Shown here piece by piece: positions 1 through 8,218 of a stretch of DNA of 11,928 nucleotides (positions are counted from its first letter, which is position 1; every line of letters begins with the position of its first letter). Source of the stretch: Pseudomonadota bacterium (GTDB taxonomy: Bacteria > Pseudomonadota > Gammaproteobacteria > Burkholderiales > Burkholderiaceae_D); contig JAEZLB010000362.1 of the NCBI GenBank assembly GCA_023435945.1, positions 1 through 11,928 on the forward strand, written 5' to 3'. Below the pieces are notes generated by a model, which saw nothing but the letters and a program-made list of their open reading frames with translations, was not told the DNA's origin and did not search any database. Made by a program: the position numbers and the translations under genes.

Positions 1-1408
1 GGCCCGTACCCCGAGTCAGCGTCATGAATTCGCCCTGGAAGCCAATCAAACCGCGGGCGGGCATACGGTATTCCAGACGTACACGCCCTTTGCCATCCGG
101 TTCCATGTTCAGCAGGTCGCCGCGACGACGGCCCAGTTCTTCCATCACGCCGCCCTGGTGGGTTTCTTCCACGTCAACGCTCAGCATTTCATAGGGCTCA
201 TGACGCACACCATCCACCATCTTGAATACCACCTGCGGACGGGAAACCGCCAGTTCAAAACCTTCACGACGCATGTTTTCGATCAGAATCGTCAGGTGCA
301 GTTCGCCACGGCCCGATACTTCATAGGTCGAATCATCATCCTCGGACTGCTTCACACGCAGTGCCATGTTCGATTTCAGCTCACGCTCCAGACGGTCGCG
401 AATCTGACGGGTCGTCACGAACTTGCCTTCACGGCCCGCCAGCGGCGACGTATTAACCATGAAATTCATGGTCAGAGTTGGTTCGTCCACTTTCAGCATA
501 GGCAAGCCATTAGGCGCATCCACTGCGCAGATCGTCGTACCGATACCAATCTCTTCGATACCATTGATCAGAACGATGTCACCTGCCAGTGCTTCTTCAA
601 CCAGCACTCGATCCAGTCCTTTGAATTTCAGTACTTGATTAACACGTGCCTTGGTTGGCTTGTCGTCAGGACCGTTCATCCAGACCACATCCTGACCGCC
701 CTTGATACGGCCGGACAAAATCCGGCCTACGCCGATCTTGCCGACATAAGACGAGTATTCGGTCGAGGTGATTTGCAACTGCAAAGGTGCGTCCGGATCA
801 TCTTCACGCGCGGGGACGTGCTCGAGGATTGCGTCGAACAACGGCTCCATGGTGCCGCTGCGCACGCTGGCATCAAGGCCAGCATAGCCGTTCAGGCCCG
901 ATGCATAAACAACAGGGAAGTCGAGCTGTTCTTCGGTCGCGCCCAACTTGTCGAACAGTTCGAAGGTTGCATTGATGGCCCAGTCAGGACGTGCGCCCGG
1001 ACGGTCAATCTTGTTCAGAACAACGATAGGCTTCAGGCCCAGACCCAGCGCCTTGCGCGTCACGAAACGCGTTTGCGGCATGGGACCCTCCTGAGCGTCG
1101 ACCAGCAACAACACGCTGTCCACCATCGACAACACACGTTCCACTTCGCCACCGAAGTCGGCATGGCCCGGCGTGTCAACGATATTAATGTGCGTGCCTT
1201 TGTACTCGACAGCGCAGTTCTTCGACAGGATGGTAATGCCGCGTTCTTTTTCGATGTCATTGGAGTCCATCACCCGCTCGTCGATCTGCTGGTTTTCACG
1301 GAAGGTGCCGGACTGACGCAGTAACTGGTCAACAAGGGTGGTTTTGCCATGATCGACGTGGGCGATGATGGCGATATTACGGATGGCGCGTTTGCTGGTA
1401 TTTGACAT
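1..1408 (-). CDS. typA: TypA/BipA ribosome-associated GTPase (3' end beyond window)
   Basis: Translational GTPase of the TypA/BipA family, which binds 70S/50S ribosomes and supports 50S assembly and growth under stress such as cold. I translated it from the ATG at 1408: the frame is open to base 1, giving 469 codons of a family usually near 605-615 residues. The G motifs are intact: P-loop AHVDHGKT (residues 16-23), RGITI switch I (56-60), DTPGH (78-82) and NKID (132-135). The later parts visible (domain II, then the EF-G-like domain III and start of domain V, with GRGELHL and [13 protein letters not shown]) are typical of TypA and argue against LepA or EF-G. The Shine-Dalgarno is weak (GAG, 5 nt before ATG). 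The 205-bp gap after truB holds two hairpins, so the gene may be read through from the rimP operon or have its own promoter; I see no convincing one. The missing C-terminus is only the window edge. Confidence 0.97.
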   Translation of the reverse strand, partial: MSNTSKRAIRNIAIIAHVDHGKTTLVDQLLRQSGTFRENQQIDERVMDSNDIEKERGITILSKNCAVEYKGTHINIVDTPGHADFGGEVERVLSMVDSVLLLVDAQEGPMPQTRFVTRKALGLGLKPIVVLNKIDRPGARPDWAINATFELFDKLGATEEQLDFPVVYASGLNGYAGLDASVRSGTMEPLFDAILEHVPAREDDPDAPLQLQITSTEYSSYVGKIGVGRILSGRIKGGQDVVWMNGPDDKPTKARVNQVLKFKGLDRVLVEEALAGDIVLINGIEEIGIGTTICAVDAPNGLPMLKVDEPTLTMNFMVNTSPLAGREGKFVTTRQIRDRLERELKSNMALRVKQSEDDDSTYEVSGRGELHLTILIENMRREGFELAVSRPQVVFKMVDGVRHEPYEMLSVDVEETHQGGVMEELGRRRGDLLNMEPDGKGRVRLEYRMPARGLIGFQGEFMTLTRGTG

Positions 1409-1417
1409 GAGAACTCG

Positions 1418-1445
1418 AAAAAGAACGGGTGAAGAAAAGCCCGTT
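1418..1445 (-). terminator. Terminator-like hairpin just before typA
   Basis: On the minus strand AACGGG (1445-1440) and CCCGTT (1429-1424) form a perfect 6-bp stem with a 10-nt loop, followed by C and five T (1422-1418). The typA ATG starts only 9 nt further on. This is a short intrinsic terminator shape. Because it lies inside the typA leader and no promoter is seen after it, it would act as an attenuator or partial end for the truB transcript rather than a clean operon end. The stem is short, so strength is uncertain. Confidence 0.45.
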
Positions 1446-1459
1446 ATTTTAACATGCCG

Positions 1460-1481
1460 TTTCTCTTCTTCAGAAGAGAAA
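1460..1481 (-). other. Perfect 10-bp inverted repeat in the typA leader
   Basis: TTTCTCTTCT and AGAAGAGAAA (10 bp each) are separated by 2 nt, realistically a 9-bp stem with a 4-nt loop, all purine on one arm and pyrimidine on the other. No T-run follows on either strand, so it is not a terminator by itself. It sits 14 nt upstream of the terminator-like hairpin at 1418-1445, and its 3' arm could also pair with that hairpin's pyrimidine loop. Confidence 0.5.
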
Positions 1482-1613
1482 GCTGTTGAATTTCAATGAG
1501 TTGCCGCCAAATTATTGAAAAACAGGAAATGCTGCGGTTCGTCTTTATACGGACTGCAATTCTTCATCGAAAAAGCGGGTGGAATACTGCGCTGAATACC
1601 GCGTAAATTTGCC

Positions 1614-2549
1614 TTACTCGTGCGACGCTGCCATCAGGCGCTCAGGGGCCAGTACCCCGTGCGCCTGCCAGTTGGCCGTTCCCAGCAGGGCGCCGGTGCT
1701 CAGGCGATAGACGCGTACGCGCCCGGGCGCACCCGGCACCATGATCCCCTCCTTGTCCGGCACCAGGCGCTGGCCCTGTGAAAAACGGTCAGCCAATACA
1801 TCCGGCAACGCCACCGCCTCGAAGGTTGATAGCAAAGCATCGACCGGAGCCAGAGCCTGGCTACGCACCTCGTCAGGTAATTCCGACAAGGTTTCCAGGG
1901 TAATGGCGCGATCCAGGGAAAGCTGCCCTACTTGCGTACGCCGCAGGAAGTTCAGATGAGCGCCGCAGCCAAGCGCCGCGCCGATATCTTCGCCCAGCAC
2001 GCGCACATAGGTTCCCTTGCTGCAGGTCACTCTCAACCTGAGGTAAGGCGCTTCATAAGCCAGCATTTCCAGCGCATGAATAGTGACATCGCGGGCTTCC
2101 CGCTCCAGCGTAATGCCGGCGCGCGCATATTCGTACAAAGGTTTGCCATCGCGTTTTAACGCGGAATACATGGGAGGCACCTGGCGTATGGGGCCACGAA
2201 AGCGTGCCAGCACGGCTTCGATCTCCAGCAGGCTGACATTCACCGGCGACTCCGCCAGCAACTCGCCTTCCGTGTCACCGGTCGTGGTCGTGCGCCCCAG
2301 GTGCAGCACGGTTTCGTAAGTCTTGTCAGCTTCGAGCAAGTCTTGTGCGAACTTGGTTGCCTCCCCAAAACACAGGGGCAACAGTCCGGTGGCAAAGGGA
2401 TCGAGCGTGCCGGTATGGCCCGCTTTCTGGGCATTGAGCAGGCGCTTGGCCTTGATCAGCACATCATTACTGCTGGCACCGGCGTGCTTGTCGAGCAGCA
2501 GCACGCCATGCACGGGCACACGCTGCCGTTTGGGCGGATTGTTCGCCAT
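1614..2549 (-). CDS. truB: tRNA pseudouridine(55) synthase TruB
   Basis: Converts U55 to pseudouridine in the T-loop of elongator and initiator tRNAs and also acts as a tRNA-folding chaperone in the cytoplasm. The 311-residue product carries the TruB catalytic motif GHTGTLDPFATG with the nucleophilic Asp at about residue 50, the KTYE tyrosine (about 78), VPPMYSALK (124-132) and KGTYVRVLGEDIG (178-190). A C-terminal PUA-like segment follows (about 250-305, including VPGAPGRVRVYRL), as in longer proteobacterial forms. The start is the ATG 31 bp after the rbfA stop, with a weak GAAG Shine-Dalgarno. It is the last gene of the rimP-nusA-infB-rbfA-truB cluster, the same order as in Escherichia coli; in E. 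coli rpsO-pnp comes next, here it is typA. No catalytic residue is missing. Confidence 0.97.
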   Translation of the reverse strand: MANNPPKRQRVPVHGVLLLDKHAGASSNDVLIKAKRLLNAQKAGHTGTLDPFATGLLPLCFGEATKFAQDLLEADKTYETVLHLGRTTTTGDTEGELLAESPVNVSLLEIEAVLARFRGPIRQVPPMYSALKRDGKPLYEYARAGITLEREARDVTIHALEMLAYEAPYLRLRVTCSKGTYVRVLGEDIGAALGCGAHLNFLRRTQVGQLSLDRAITLETLSELPDEVRSQALAPVDALLSTFEAVALPDVLADRFSQGQRLVPDKEGIMVPGAPGRVRVYRLSTGALLGTANWQAHGVLAPERLMAASHE

Positions 2550-2580
2550 GAAAAATCTTCAGAAACGTGAAAAGCAGAGA

Positions 2581-2970
2581 TCAATTCTCGTCAGAATCGG
2601 CGGCACGCGTACGATTGGCCTCTTCGATCAACTTGGACAATTCCATGCCTCTTGCCGTCGAATTGTCATGCACAAAATGCAATTCCGGAATGGTATGGAT
2701 GGTCAAACGGCGACCGAGATGGCCGCGCAGGAAACGGGAGGCCGCTTTTAAGCCTTGCAGCGTTTTCTGCACCGTATCCGGATCATCCACCAGCGTGGTG
2801 AAAAAAATCTTTGCATGTGCATAATCAGGCGTGACCTGTACTTCGGTCAGCGTAATCATGCCTACACGAGGATCTTTCAATTCCATCGCGATGATTTCCG
2901 CCAAGTCGCGCTGGATCTGGTCGGCTACCCGCAAGCCGCGGGCAGGAATCGATTTACTGTGTCTGGCCAT
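2581..2970 (-). CDS. rbfA: 30S ribosome-binding factor RbfA
   Basis: Small KH-fold (type II) protein that binds the 30S subunit near 16S rRNA helix 1, helps mature the 17S precursor and is needed for cold adaptation. At 129 residues it matches the family (about 120-135). Diagnostic stretches are the N-terminal [14 protein letters not shown] (14-27), [18 protein letters not shown] (33-50), AKIFFTTL (53-60) and the end of the KH core [10 protein letters not shown] (80-89) followed by [10 protein letters not shown] (95-104). The start ATG at 2970 has GAAGTGAG/AGAAG purine-rich sequence just upstream and an in-frame stop before it. It lies 72 bp after infB, with a strong hairpin in that gap, and 31 bp before truB, consistent with one polycistronic message. 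Confidence 0.97.
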   Translation of the reverse strand: MARHSKSIPARGLRVADQIQRDLAEIIAMELKDPRVGMITLTEVQVTPDYAHAKIFFTTLVDDPDTVQKTLQGLKAASRFLRGHLGRRLTIHTIPELHFVHDNSTARGMELSKLIEEANRTRAADSDEN

Positions 2971-2989
2971 TTCTTCTCACTTCAAATGA

Positions 2990-3018
2990 CTTGCCCGGCA
3001 AAACCTCCGCCGGGCAAG
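2990..3018 (-). other. Intercistronic GC-rich hairpin between infB and rbfA
   Basis: CTTGCCCGGC and GCCGGGCAAG make a perfect 10-bp stem (7 GC pairs) around a 9-nt loop GGAGGTTTT on the minus strand. It starts 24 nt after the infB stop and ends 19 nt before the rbfA start. No T-run follows (TCATTTG), so it is not a standard intrinsic terminator. It could stabilise the infB 3' end, be an RNase site, or slow polymerase. The loop happens to contain GGAGG, an anti-16S sequence. Confidence 0.8.
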
Positions 3019-3042
3019 AGAGTGTCATGAACGCACGCGTAA

Positions 3043-5850
3043 TTACAGCGTGCGGGCCACTTCCTGGACTTCGAACACTTCGAGCTGATCGCCTTCCTTG
3101 ATGTCGTTATTATTCTTCAGCGACAAGCCGCATTCAAAGCCAGCCTTCACTTCTTTCACGTCATCTTTGAAGCGTTTCAGCGAATCGAGTTCGCCAGTCC
3201 AGATCACGACGTTGTCGCGCAGCAGGCGTACCGATGCACCGCGTTTCACTACACCTTCTAGTACATAGCAACCCGCAATCGCGCCGACCTTGCTGACCAT
3301 GAACACCTGGCGAATCTCGACCAGACCCAATGCCTGTTCGCGTTTCTCCGGCGCCAGCATACCCGACATCGCTGCCTTCACTTCATCCAGCGCATCGTAA
3401 ATGATGTTGTAGTAGCGGATGTCGATGCCGTTAGCCTCTGCGAGCTTGCGTGCCGACGCATCGGCACGCGTGTTGAAGCCGATGATGACGGCTTTCGATG
3501 CCACAGCCAGGTTGACGTCGGATTCGCTGATGCCACCCACGGCCGCGTGCACGACCTGTACTCGCACCTCGTCAGTAGACAGTTTCAGCATCGAAGCCAC
3601 CAGCGCTTCCTGCGAACCTTGAACGTCTGCCTTGATGATCAGCGGCAGGGTCTTGACTTCGCCTTCGGCCATCTGCTCGAACATGTTTTCCAGCTTGGCT
3701 GCCTGCTGCTTGGCCAGCTTCACGTCGCGGAACTTACCCTGACGGAACAGCGCGATTTCACGCGCCTTGCGTTCATCAGCCATGGCAACCACTTCTTCAC
3801 CTGCGCTCGGCACCTCGGTCAGGCCTTGAATCTCTACCGGAATGGAAGGACCGGCTTCCGCCACTGGCCTACCATTCTCGTCCAGCATTGCACGTACGCG
3901 CCCGTAAGCCGCGCCAGCCAGCACGACGTCGACGCGCTTCAGTGTACCGGACTGCACCAGGATCGTTGCTACCGGACCGCGGCCTTTGTCCAGACGCGCT
4001 TCGATCACCAGCCCCTTGGCAGGCGCATCGACCGGCGCTTTCAGCTCCAGCACTTCAGCTTGCAACAATACGTTTTCTAGCAGCGAATCGATGCCTTCCC
4101 CGGTCTTTGCAGACACCGGGATGAAAGGCACATCGCCGCCGTACTCTTCCGGCACCACGCCTTCGGCTACCAGTTCCTGCTTCACGCGATCCGGGTTGGC
4201 GCTCTGCTTGTCGATCTTGTTGATTGCCACCACCAGCGGTACACCTGCAGCCTTGGCATGCGAAATCGCTTCCTTGGTTTGCGGCATCACGCCATCGTCG
4301 GCGGCCACCACCAGGATCACGATATCGGTCGCCTTGGCGCCACGCGCACGCATTGCGGTAAACGCTTCGTGGCCCGGAGTATCGAGGAAAGTCACAATGC
4401 CACGCGGCGTTTCCACGTGATACGCACCAATATGCTGGGTAATGCCGCCCGCTTCGCCGGACGCCACCTTGGCACGGCGGATGTAGTCGAGCAGCGAGGT
4501 CTTGCCATGATCGACGTGACCCATAACGGTAACCACCGGTGCGCGCGGCAGCAACTCGGCATCCTGATGTCCTTCGCTTTGCTCCAGCATCGCTTCCGGA
4601 TCGTCGAGTCGTGCTGCATGAGCGCGGTGACCCATTTCTTCGACGATGATCATCGCCGTTTCCTGATCCAGCACCTGATTGATGGTAACCATCTGGCCCA
4701 GCTTCATCATCTGCTTGATGACTTCGGAAGCCTTCACGGCCATCTGGTGAGCCAACTCACCCACGGTAATGGTTTCAGGCACAGCCACATCGCGCACCAC
4801 GGCCTCGGTCGGCACCTGGAAATTGCTTTCGCGTTCATCATGGTGACCGCCACGGCGCCCCTTCGGTCCCGCACGCCATCCATCGCGTGCCGACGTCGAC
4901 GACGCGCCACGGGTTTTCATGCCGGTACCGCGCTTCTTGGCGTCATCCTGCCAGGTTGATGCCACATTGGCGGACTTGATGGATTTCTTGTCGGAACCCG
5001 TACCGGTCTTCTTTTCTTCCTTGGCCTTTTCCGCCGGCTTCTTGTCGGCAGGACGGTGCAGCGTGCCTTCGGTAGGTTTTGCTGCCACCGCCGGCGGCGC
5101 CTCCGGTGCTTTGACCACTTTGCGCGGCGAATTCATCATGGCGCGAATCTGCGCCACTTCATCTGCCACGGCCTTGCGAGCGCGCTCAGTTGCCACCGCA
5201 CGCTCCTCGGCTTCTTTAGCCGCTCTCTTGCGAGCCTCTTCTTCCGCGGCAAAACGCTGTTTGCTTTCTTCATCGCTTCGCGCTGCGGCAGCCTGTGCGG
5301 CCTCGCGTTCAGCGCGTTCGCGTTCGGCCTGCTCACGGGCCTTGGCTTGTGCTTCTTTTTCAGCTTCCAATCTTGCCAGTCGCTCCTGTTTTTCACGCAA
5401 TTCCGCTTCCTGGCGAGCGATCAGTTCAGCCTGGCGGCGTGCCTCCTCAGCACGGCGTGCACGTTCCGCTTCATCGATGATCGGCGCAGCAGGAGCTGGT
5501 GGCGCTTCCGCCTGAACCGCAGGCGCTGCTGCGCTTTCCGTCGGCTCGTCGCGCTTGACGAACGTACGTTTCTTGCGCACTTCCACCTGGATGGTGCGCG
5601 ATTTACCGGTCGCATCAGCCTGACGGATTTCCGTCGTTTCCTTGCGCGTCACGGTGATTTTGCGCTTTTCGGCGTCAGGCGCGGCGCCATGGGCACGGCG
5701 CAGATGTCCGAGCAGCTTGTCTTTGTCCTCTTTGGACAATTCGTCGGACGCCGAGCTTTTCTCGACACCGGCTGCGCGTAGCTGCGTCAGCAGCACTTCG
5801 GCTGGCATCTTGAGCTCGGTGGCAAATTGGGCTACGTTAGTACTCGCCAT
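3043..5850 (-). CDS. infB: Translation initiation factor IF-2
   Basis: GTPase that delivers fMet-tRNA to the 30S P-site and promotes 50S joining. The 935-residue product has a first IF2_N domain (about 1-52), a basic segment (60-100), a long Ala/Glu/Arg-rich region predicted to be helical or coiled-coil (about 125-235), a low-complexity Lys/Gly linker (250-340), a second IF2_N domain (about 355-405) and the G domain. All G motifs are intact: GHVDHGKT (444-451), GGITQHIG (468-475), DTPGH (490-494), NKID (544-547), SAK (580-582). Domains II-IV follow, ending at the fMet-tRNA-binding C2 domain (about 840-935). The ATG at 5850 has a clear Shine-Dalgarno, AGAGGA, 4 nt away. It follows nusA by 64 bp. 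E. coli makes shorter IF2 forms from internal starts; I cannot tell whether that happens here. Confidence 0.99.
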   Translation of the reverse strand: MASTNVAQFATELKMPAEVLLTQLRAAGVEKSSASDELSKEDKDKLLGHLRRAHGAAPDAEKRKITVTRKETTEIRQADATGKSRTIQVEVRKKRTFVKRDEPTESAAAPAVQAEAPPAPAAPIIDEAERARRAEEARRQAELIARQEAELREKQERLARLEAEKEAQAKAREQAERERAEREAAQAAAARSDEESKQRFAAEEEARKRAAKEAEERAVATERARKAVADEVAQIRAMMNSPRKVVKAPEAPPAVAAKPTEGTLHRPADKKPAEKAKEEKKTGTGSDKKSIKSANVASTWQDDAKKRGTGMKTRGASSTSARDGWRAGPKGRRGGHHDERESNFQVPTEAVVRDVAVPETITVGELAHQMAVKASEVIKQMMKLGQMVTINQVLDQETAMIIVEEMGHRAHAARLDDPEAMLEQSEGHQDAELLPRAPVVTVMGHVDHGKTSLLDYIRRAKVASGEAGGITQHIGAYHVETPRGIVTFLDTPGHEAFTAMRARGAKATDIVILVVAADDGVMPQTKEAISHAKAAGVPLVVAINKIDKQSANPDRVKQELVAEGVVPEEYGGDVPFIPVSAKTGEGIDSLLENVLLQAEVLELKAPVDAPAKGLVIEARLDKGRGPVATILVQSGTLKRVDVVLAGAAYGRVRAMLDENGRPVAEAGPSIPVEIQGLTEVPSAGEEVVAMADERKAREIALFRQGKFRDVKLAKQQAAKLENMFEQMAEGEVKTLPLIIKADVQGSQEALVASMLKLSTDEVRVQVVHAAVGGISESDVNLAVASKAVIIGFNTRADASARKLAEANGIDIRYYNIIYDALDEVKAAMSGMLAPEKREQALGLVEIRQVFMVSKVGAIAGCYVLEGVVKRGASVRLLRDNVVIWTGELDSLKRFKDDVKEVKAGFECGLSLKNNNDIKEGDQLEVFEVQEVARTL

Positions 5851-5883
5851 TCAGTCCTCTTTTCTGTATATCCTAGGGTCGCG

Positions 5884-5924
5884 GTGCAATAATCTCTTTC
5901 GTTATCCTGTCGGATTATTGCGCC
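5884..5924 (-). other. Hairpin spanning the nusA stop codon
   Basis: GCAATAATC (5921-5913 on the minus strand) pairs perfectly with GATTATTGC (5894-5886), leaving an 18-nt loop; two more GC pairs flank it after one mismatch. The 5' arm includes the nusA TAA stop. There is no T-run after it, so it is not a terminator. It may influence mRNA stability or infB translation, or be chance in an AT-rich gap. Confidence 0.5.
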
Positions 5925-7474
5925 TCGACCAATTGCCATGCCTTGGCCTGCAGGGCCTTCGCACGATCATCATATTTCGCGTCAATCAGCTTCATTTCTT
6001 CATCGCTGACATCCTCAAAGCCGCTTTCTATCAGCTGGCGTGCCCGCTCGCTCGACAGTGCCAGCACTGCGCCGAATTCGTCATATGCCATGCCGGCAAA
6101 ATCGGCCAAGGTCTTGATACCTACCAGACCCAGCTTGCCCGCGGTGATGCGATCCATGCCTTCCAGATTAGCCAACGCTTCATCCATGCCTTCCAGGCCT
6201 TCTTCGGAAGCGATCGCCTCCGTCACCAGCGCATCGCGTGCACGATTGCGCAGCTCATTGACGGTATCCTCATCGAAAGCTTCGATATCCAGCATTTCCT
6301 GGATAGGCACATAAGCGATTTCTTCCAGGCTGGCAAACCCTTCCTGCACCAGAATGTCGGCCACTTCTTCATCCACGTCCAGTTTTTCCATGAACAACGA
6401 ACGGGTTGCTGCAGCTTCCAGCGCGGATTTGTCAGCCGATTCCTCAGCCGTCATGATATTGATCTGCCAACCGGTCAGCTCGGATGCCAGGCGCACGTTC
6501 TGACCGCCACGACCGATTGCAATCGCCAGGTTGTCTTCATCGACCACCACATCCATCGCATGCTTATCTTCATCAACCACGATGGAAGAAACATTGGCCG
6601 GCGCCAGCGCACCGATCACGAACTGCGCCGGATCTTCCGACCACAATACGATATCCACGCGCTCACCACCGAGTTCCGCCGTCACAGCCTGCACGCGTGA
6701 ACCACGCATGCCGACGCAGGTGCCGATAGGATCGATACGCTTGTCATTGGTAAACACGGCAATCTTGGCGCGGACACCGGGGTCGCGTGCCGCCGATTTA
6801 ATTTCCAGCAGACCTTGTTCGATTTCCGGCACTTCCATCTCGAACAGCTTCATGATGAAACCGGGCGCTGTACGCGACAGGATCACTTGCGGTCCACGTG
6901 CATTGCGTTCCACTCGCAGGATAAAGGCACGGACACGGTCACCCACGCGCAGATTTTCCTTGGGGATCATCTGGTCGCGCGGCAGGCGCGCTTCGATCTT
7001 GCCAGACTCCACGATCGCATCGCCACGTTCCATGCGCTTGATCGAACCGGTCACGAGCGAATCGCCGCGCTCCAGAAAGTCGCTCAGGATCTGCTCGCGC
7101 TCCGCATCGCGAATGCGCTGCAGCACGACCTGCTTGGTATCCTGGGCAAAGCGGCGGCCGAAATCGATGGACTCGATAGGCTCTTCTATATAGTCATCGA
7201 CATCAATGTCGGCAATCTGTTCACGTGCTTCGAACAGCAGCACTTCCTGATCCGGCAACTGCAGGCCGGCTTCATCCGGCACCACGTGCCAGCGGCGATA
7301 GGATTCGAATTCACCGGTGTCGCGATTGATCGATACGCGGACATCTACCTCCCCGGTGTAGCGTTTCTTGGTGGCCTGGGCAAGCGCATGCTCCAGCGCA
7401 CCGAACACTATTTCCTTGTCGACGTTTTTTTCGCGCGCCAGCGCATCGACCAACAATAAAACTTCGCGACTCAT
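5915..7474 (-). CDS. nusA: Transcription termination/antitermination factor NusA
   Basis: RNA-polymerase-binding factor that promotes pausing, intrinsic and Rho termination, and rRNA antitermination. Domain order in the 519-residue product: N-terminal RNAP-binding domain (1-130, start [18 protein letters not shown]), S1 domain (about 135-200), KH1 (about 205-280) and KH2 with [16 protein letters not shown] (about 321-336). Two acidic HhH-like repeats follow, AR1 (about 366-415) and AR2 (about 433-485), as in gamma/betaproteobacterial NusA. A tail of about 30 residues ends [18 protein letters not shown], which makes it longer than E. coli NusA (495). The ATG overlaps the rimP stop as ATGA and has AGGAG 9 nt upstream (7484-7488), so translation is probably coupled to rimP. 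In E. coli NusA affects expression of its own operon; the attenuator-like leader upstream of rimP fits such control here. Confidence 0.99.
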   Translation of the reverse strand: MSREVLLLVDALAREKNVDKEIVFGALEHALAQATKKRYTGEVDVRVSINRDTGEFESYRRWHVVPDEAGLQLPDQEVLLFEAREQIADIDVDDYIEEPIESIDFGRRFAQDTKQVVLQRIRDAEREQILSDFLERGDSLVTGSIKRMERGDAIVESGKIEARLPRDQMIPKENLRVGDRVRAFILRVERNARGPQVILSRTAPGFIMKLFEMEVPEIEQGLLEIKSAARDPGVRAKIAVFTNDKRIDPIGTCVGMRGSRVQAVTAELGGERVDIVLWSEDPAQFVIGALAPANVSSIVVDEDKHAMDVVVDEDNLAIAIGRGGQNVRLASELTGWQINIMTAEESADKSALEAAATRSLFMEKLDVDEEVADILVQEGFASLEEIAYVPIQEMLDIEAFDEDTVNELRNRARDALVTEAIASEEGLEGMDEALANLEGMDRITAGKLGLVGIKTLADFAGMAYDEFGAVLALSSERARQLIESGFEDVSDEEMKLIDAKYDDRAKALQAKAWQLVEAQ

Positions 7475-7956
7475 GCTTTGCGACTCCTAAAATCCACTTT
7501 CGGCACCAAACGCGCCTTGTCCACATCGGCAAGCGTAAACTCCAGCATCGCCGGCCCGTCCTTACTTTCAATTTCCAGCTTCAGCGTATCCCCATCCGGG
7601 GCATGCAAAATTCCCTGAAACGTCTTGCGGTTAGCTGCGGATGCCATGGGCATGCGCAATTTCACCGAGGCCTCCTGCCCTGCGAAGCGCACGTAATCCG
7701 ATACTTTCTTCAAAGGCCTGTCCAGGCCCGGCGACGACACTTCGAGACGCTCAAAGGCCGCATTTTCCACCGTCAGCACATGCAGCAACTGATGGGTAAC
7801 CTTCTCGCAGTCCTCTACCGTAATCGTCTGCTGCTCACCCTCTAGCGGCGGAAAATCGATAAATACCGTGATCAAACCGCGCGCACCCTGCTGGAAATCC
7901 ACCAGTTCATATCCAAGGCCTGCGACAGTCTTCTCAATCAATTCCAGCAAGGGCAA
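7471..7956 (-). CDS. rimP: Ribosome maturation factor RimP (TTG start)
   Basis: Binds free 30S subunits and assists early 16S rRNA folding and protein assembly (3' domain). Read from the TTG at 7956 the product is 161 residues, the usual RimP length. It begins with the family's N-terminal helix ([18 protein letters not shown]) and contains [17 protein letters not shown] (49-65) and the RimP signature [14 protein letters not shown] (71-84). A longer ATG-started frame from 8064 exists, but its extra 36 residues are encoded by the upstream terminator and its T-run and do not resemble RimP. The TTG has GGAGAG 5 nt upstream, which decides the start; a second TTG at 7950 is possible but worse spaced. 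It is the first gene of the operon and overlaps nusA by 4 nt (ATGA). Family assignment is sure; the exact start is an inference. Confidence 0.95.
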   Translation of the reverse strand: MPLLELIEKTVAGLGYELVDFQQGARGLITVFIDFPPLEGEQQTITVEDCEKVTHQLLHVLTVENAAFERLEVSSPGLDRPLKKVSDYVRFAGQEASVKLRMPMASAANRKTFQGILHAPDGDTLKLEIESKDGPAMLEFTLADVDKARLVPKVDFRSRKA

Positions 7957-7961
7957 GGCAG

Positions 7962-7967
7962 CTCTCC
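7962..7967 (-). promoter_or_regulatory. Shine-Dalgarno of rimP, decides the TTG start
   Basis: GGAGAG on the minus strand, 5 nt before the TTG at 7956-7954. No ATG or GTG in the rimP frame lies close to the conserved N-terminus, so this site supports a TTG start. Rare start codons limit translation and may matter for dosing RimP and the coupled NusA. Confidence 0.7.
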
Positions 7968-8026
7968 ATTCATGCAGAAAAACCGTCCGCCCGGCGAACG
8001 ATTTTTTCGAATACAAAACGTTTAAG

Positions 8027-8056
8027 AAAAAAAAAATGGGCATCTGCCCATCTTTT
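8027..8056 (-). terminator. Intrinsic terminator in the rimP leader
   Basis: On the minus strand ATGGGC / GCCCAT (8051-8046 and 8041-8036) form a 6-bp stem with a 4-nt AGAT loop, followed by ten consecutive T (8036-8027). The preceding AAAAG can extend the stem into the T-run. This is the strongest terminator signature in the window. It lies after the rimP operon promoter and before rimP, so it should cut short rimP transcripts and would also stop read-through from rluB. Confidence 0.88.
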
Positions 8057-8120
8057 ATAATCAAGTCGCCTGCGTTGTTTCCACAGAAGGTCTTGTGGGG
8101 CCGACTTTATTAGCAGCAGA

Positions 8121-8149
8121 ATTATAATTCATAACTGCTCTGGTCGCAA
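8121..8149 (-). promoter_or_regulatory. Sigma70-type promoter of the rimP-nusA-infB operon
   Basis: Minus strand -35 TTGCGA (8149-8144, 4 of 6 matches) and a perfect -10 TATAAT (8126-8121) with the ideal 17-bp spacer. It lies 70 bp after the rluB stop, and the predicted start is near 8114-8111. This is the only strong promoter found between rluB and rimP. The -10 lies in the palindrome AATTATAATT, so a TATAAT also reads on the plus strand, but without a good -35. Confidence 0.8.
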
Positions 8150-8175
8150 TGCCGATCCTTACCGAACCGGCAAGC

Positions 8176-8192
8176 GCGCCCTGCCCGGGCGC
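8176..8192 (-). other. GC-rich hairpin after rluB
   Basis: GCGCCC / GGGCGC form a 6-bp all-GC stem with a 5-nt loop 27 nt after the rluB stop. No T-run follows on the minus strand (GCTTGCC), so it is at best an RNA 3'-end stabiliser; read-through would end at the terminator in the rimP leader. Confidence 0.4.
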
Positions 8193-8218
8193 TGCTTCTG
8201 TTGTTTTTCTTCAGGCGC

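Larger units (their letters stand above)
7957..8114 (-). ncRNA. Structured rimP leader RNA (attenuator-like 5' UTR)
   Basis: From the predicted start near 8114 to the rimP TTG there are about 158 nt. On the minus strand AAGTCG (8107-8102) pairs with CGACTT (8068-8063), enclosing a hairpin CCACA (8098-8094) / TGTGG (8085-8081) with an 8-nt loop. A single-stranded A/T-rich stretch and then a full intrinsic terminator (8027-8056) follow, 70 nt before rimP. A strong promoter followed by a folded leader and a terminator before the coding region is the layout of a transcription attenuator. A 'rimP leader' with a 3' terminator has been described upstream of this operon in gammaproteobacteria. Whether this RNA is homologous or only analogous cannot be judged here. 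Confidence 0.65.

Noticed and set aside
158..1324. 388-codon open frame on the plus strand
   Set aside because: It is the antisense of typA, whose full set of GTPase motifs is clear; the plus-strand product is His/Phe/Arg-rich as expected of a shadow frame.
1575..1613. Terminator directly after truB
   Set aside because: Only a 4-bp GCGG/CCGC stem with a 20-nt loop precedes TTTTT; too weak to call.
1484..1613. Promoter for typA in the truB-typA gap
   Set aside because: A TATAAA and a TAAAAT are present, but neither has a -35 box better than 3 of 6 at proper spacing.
3547..4959. Long plus-strand frames across infB
   Set aside because: They are shadows of the infB G domain and domains II-IV, with no recognisable motif or start signal.
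7938..7973. 11-codon ATG frame overlapping the rimP start
   Set aside because: Its ATG is 4 bases before the GGAGAG site that serves rimP and has no ribosome-binding site of its own; probably chance.
7957..8064. N-terminal extension of rimP to an ATG at 8064
   Set aside because: The extra residues are encoded by the terminator hairpin, its T-run and the leader; they do not match RimP, and a better start with Shine-Dalgarno exists at 7956.
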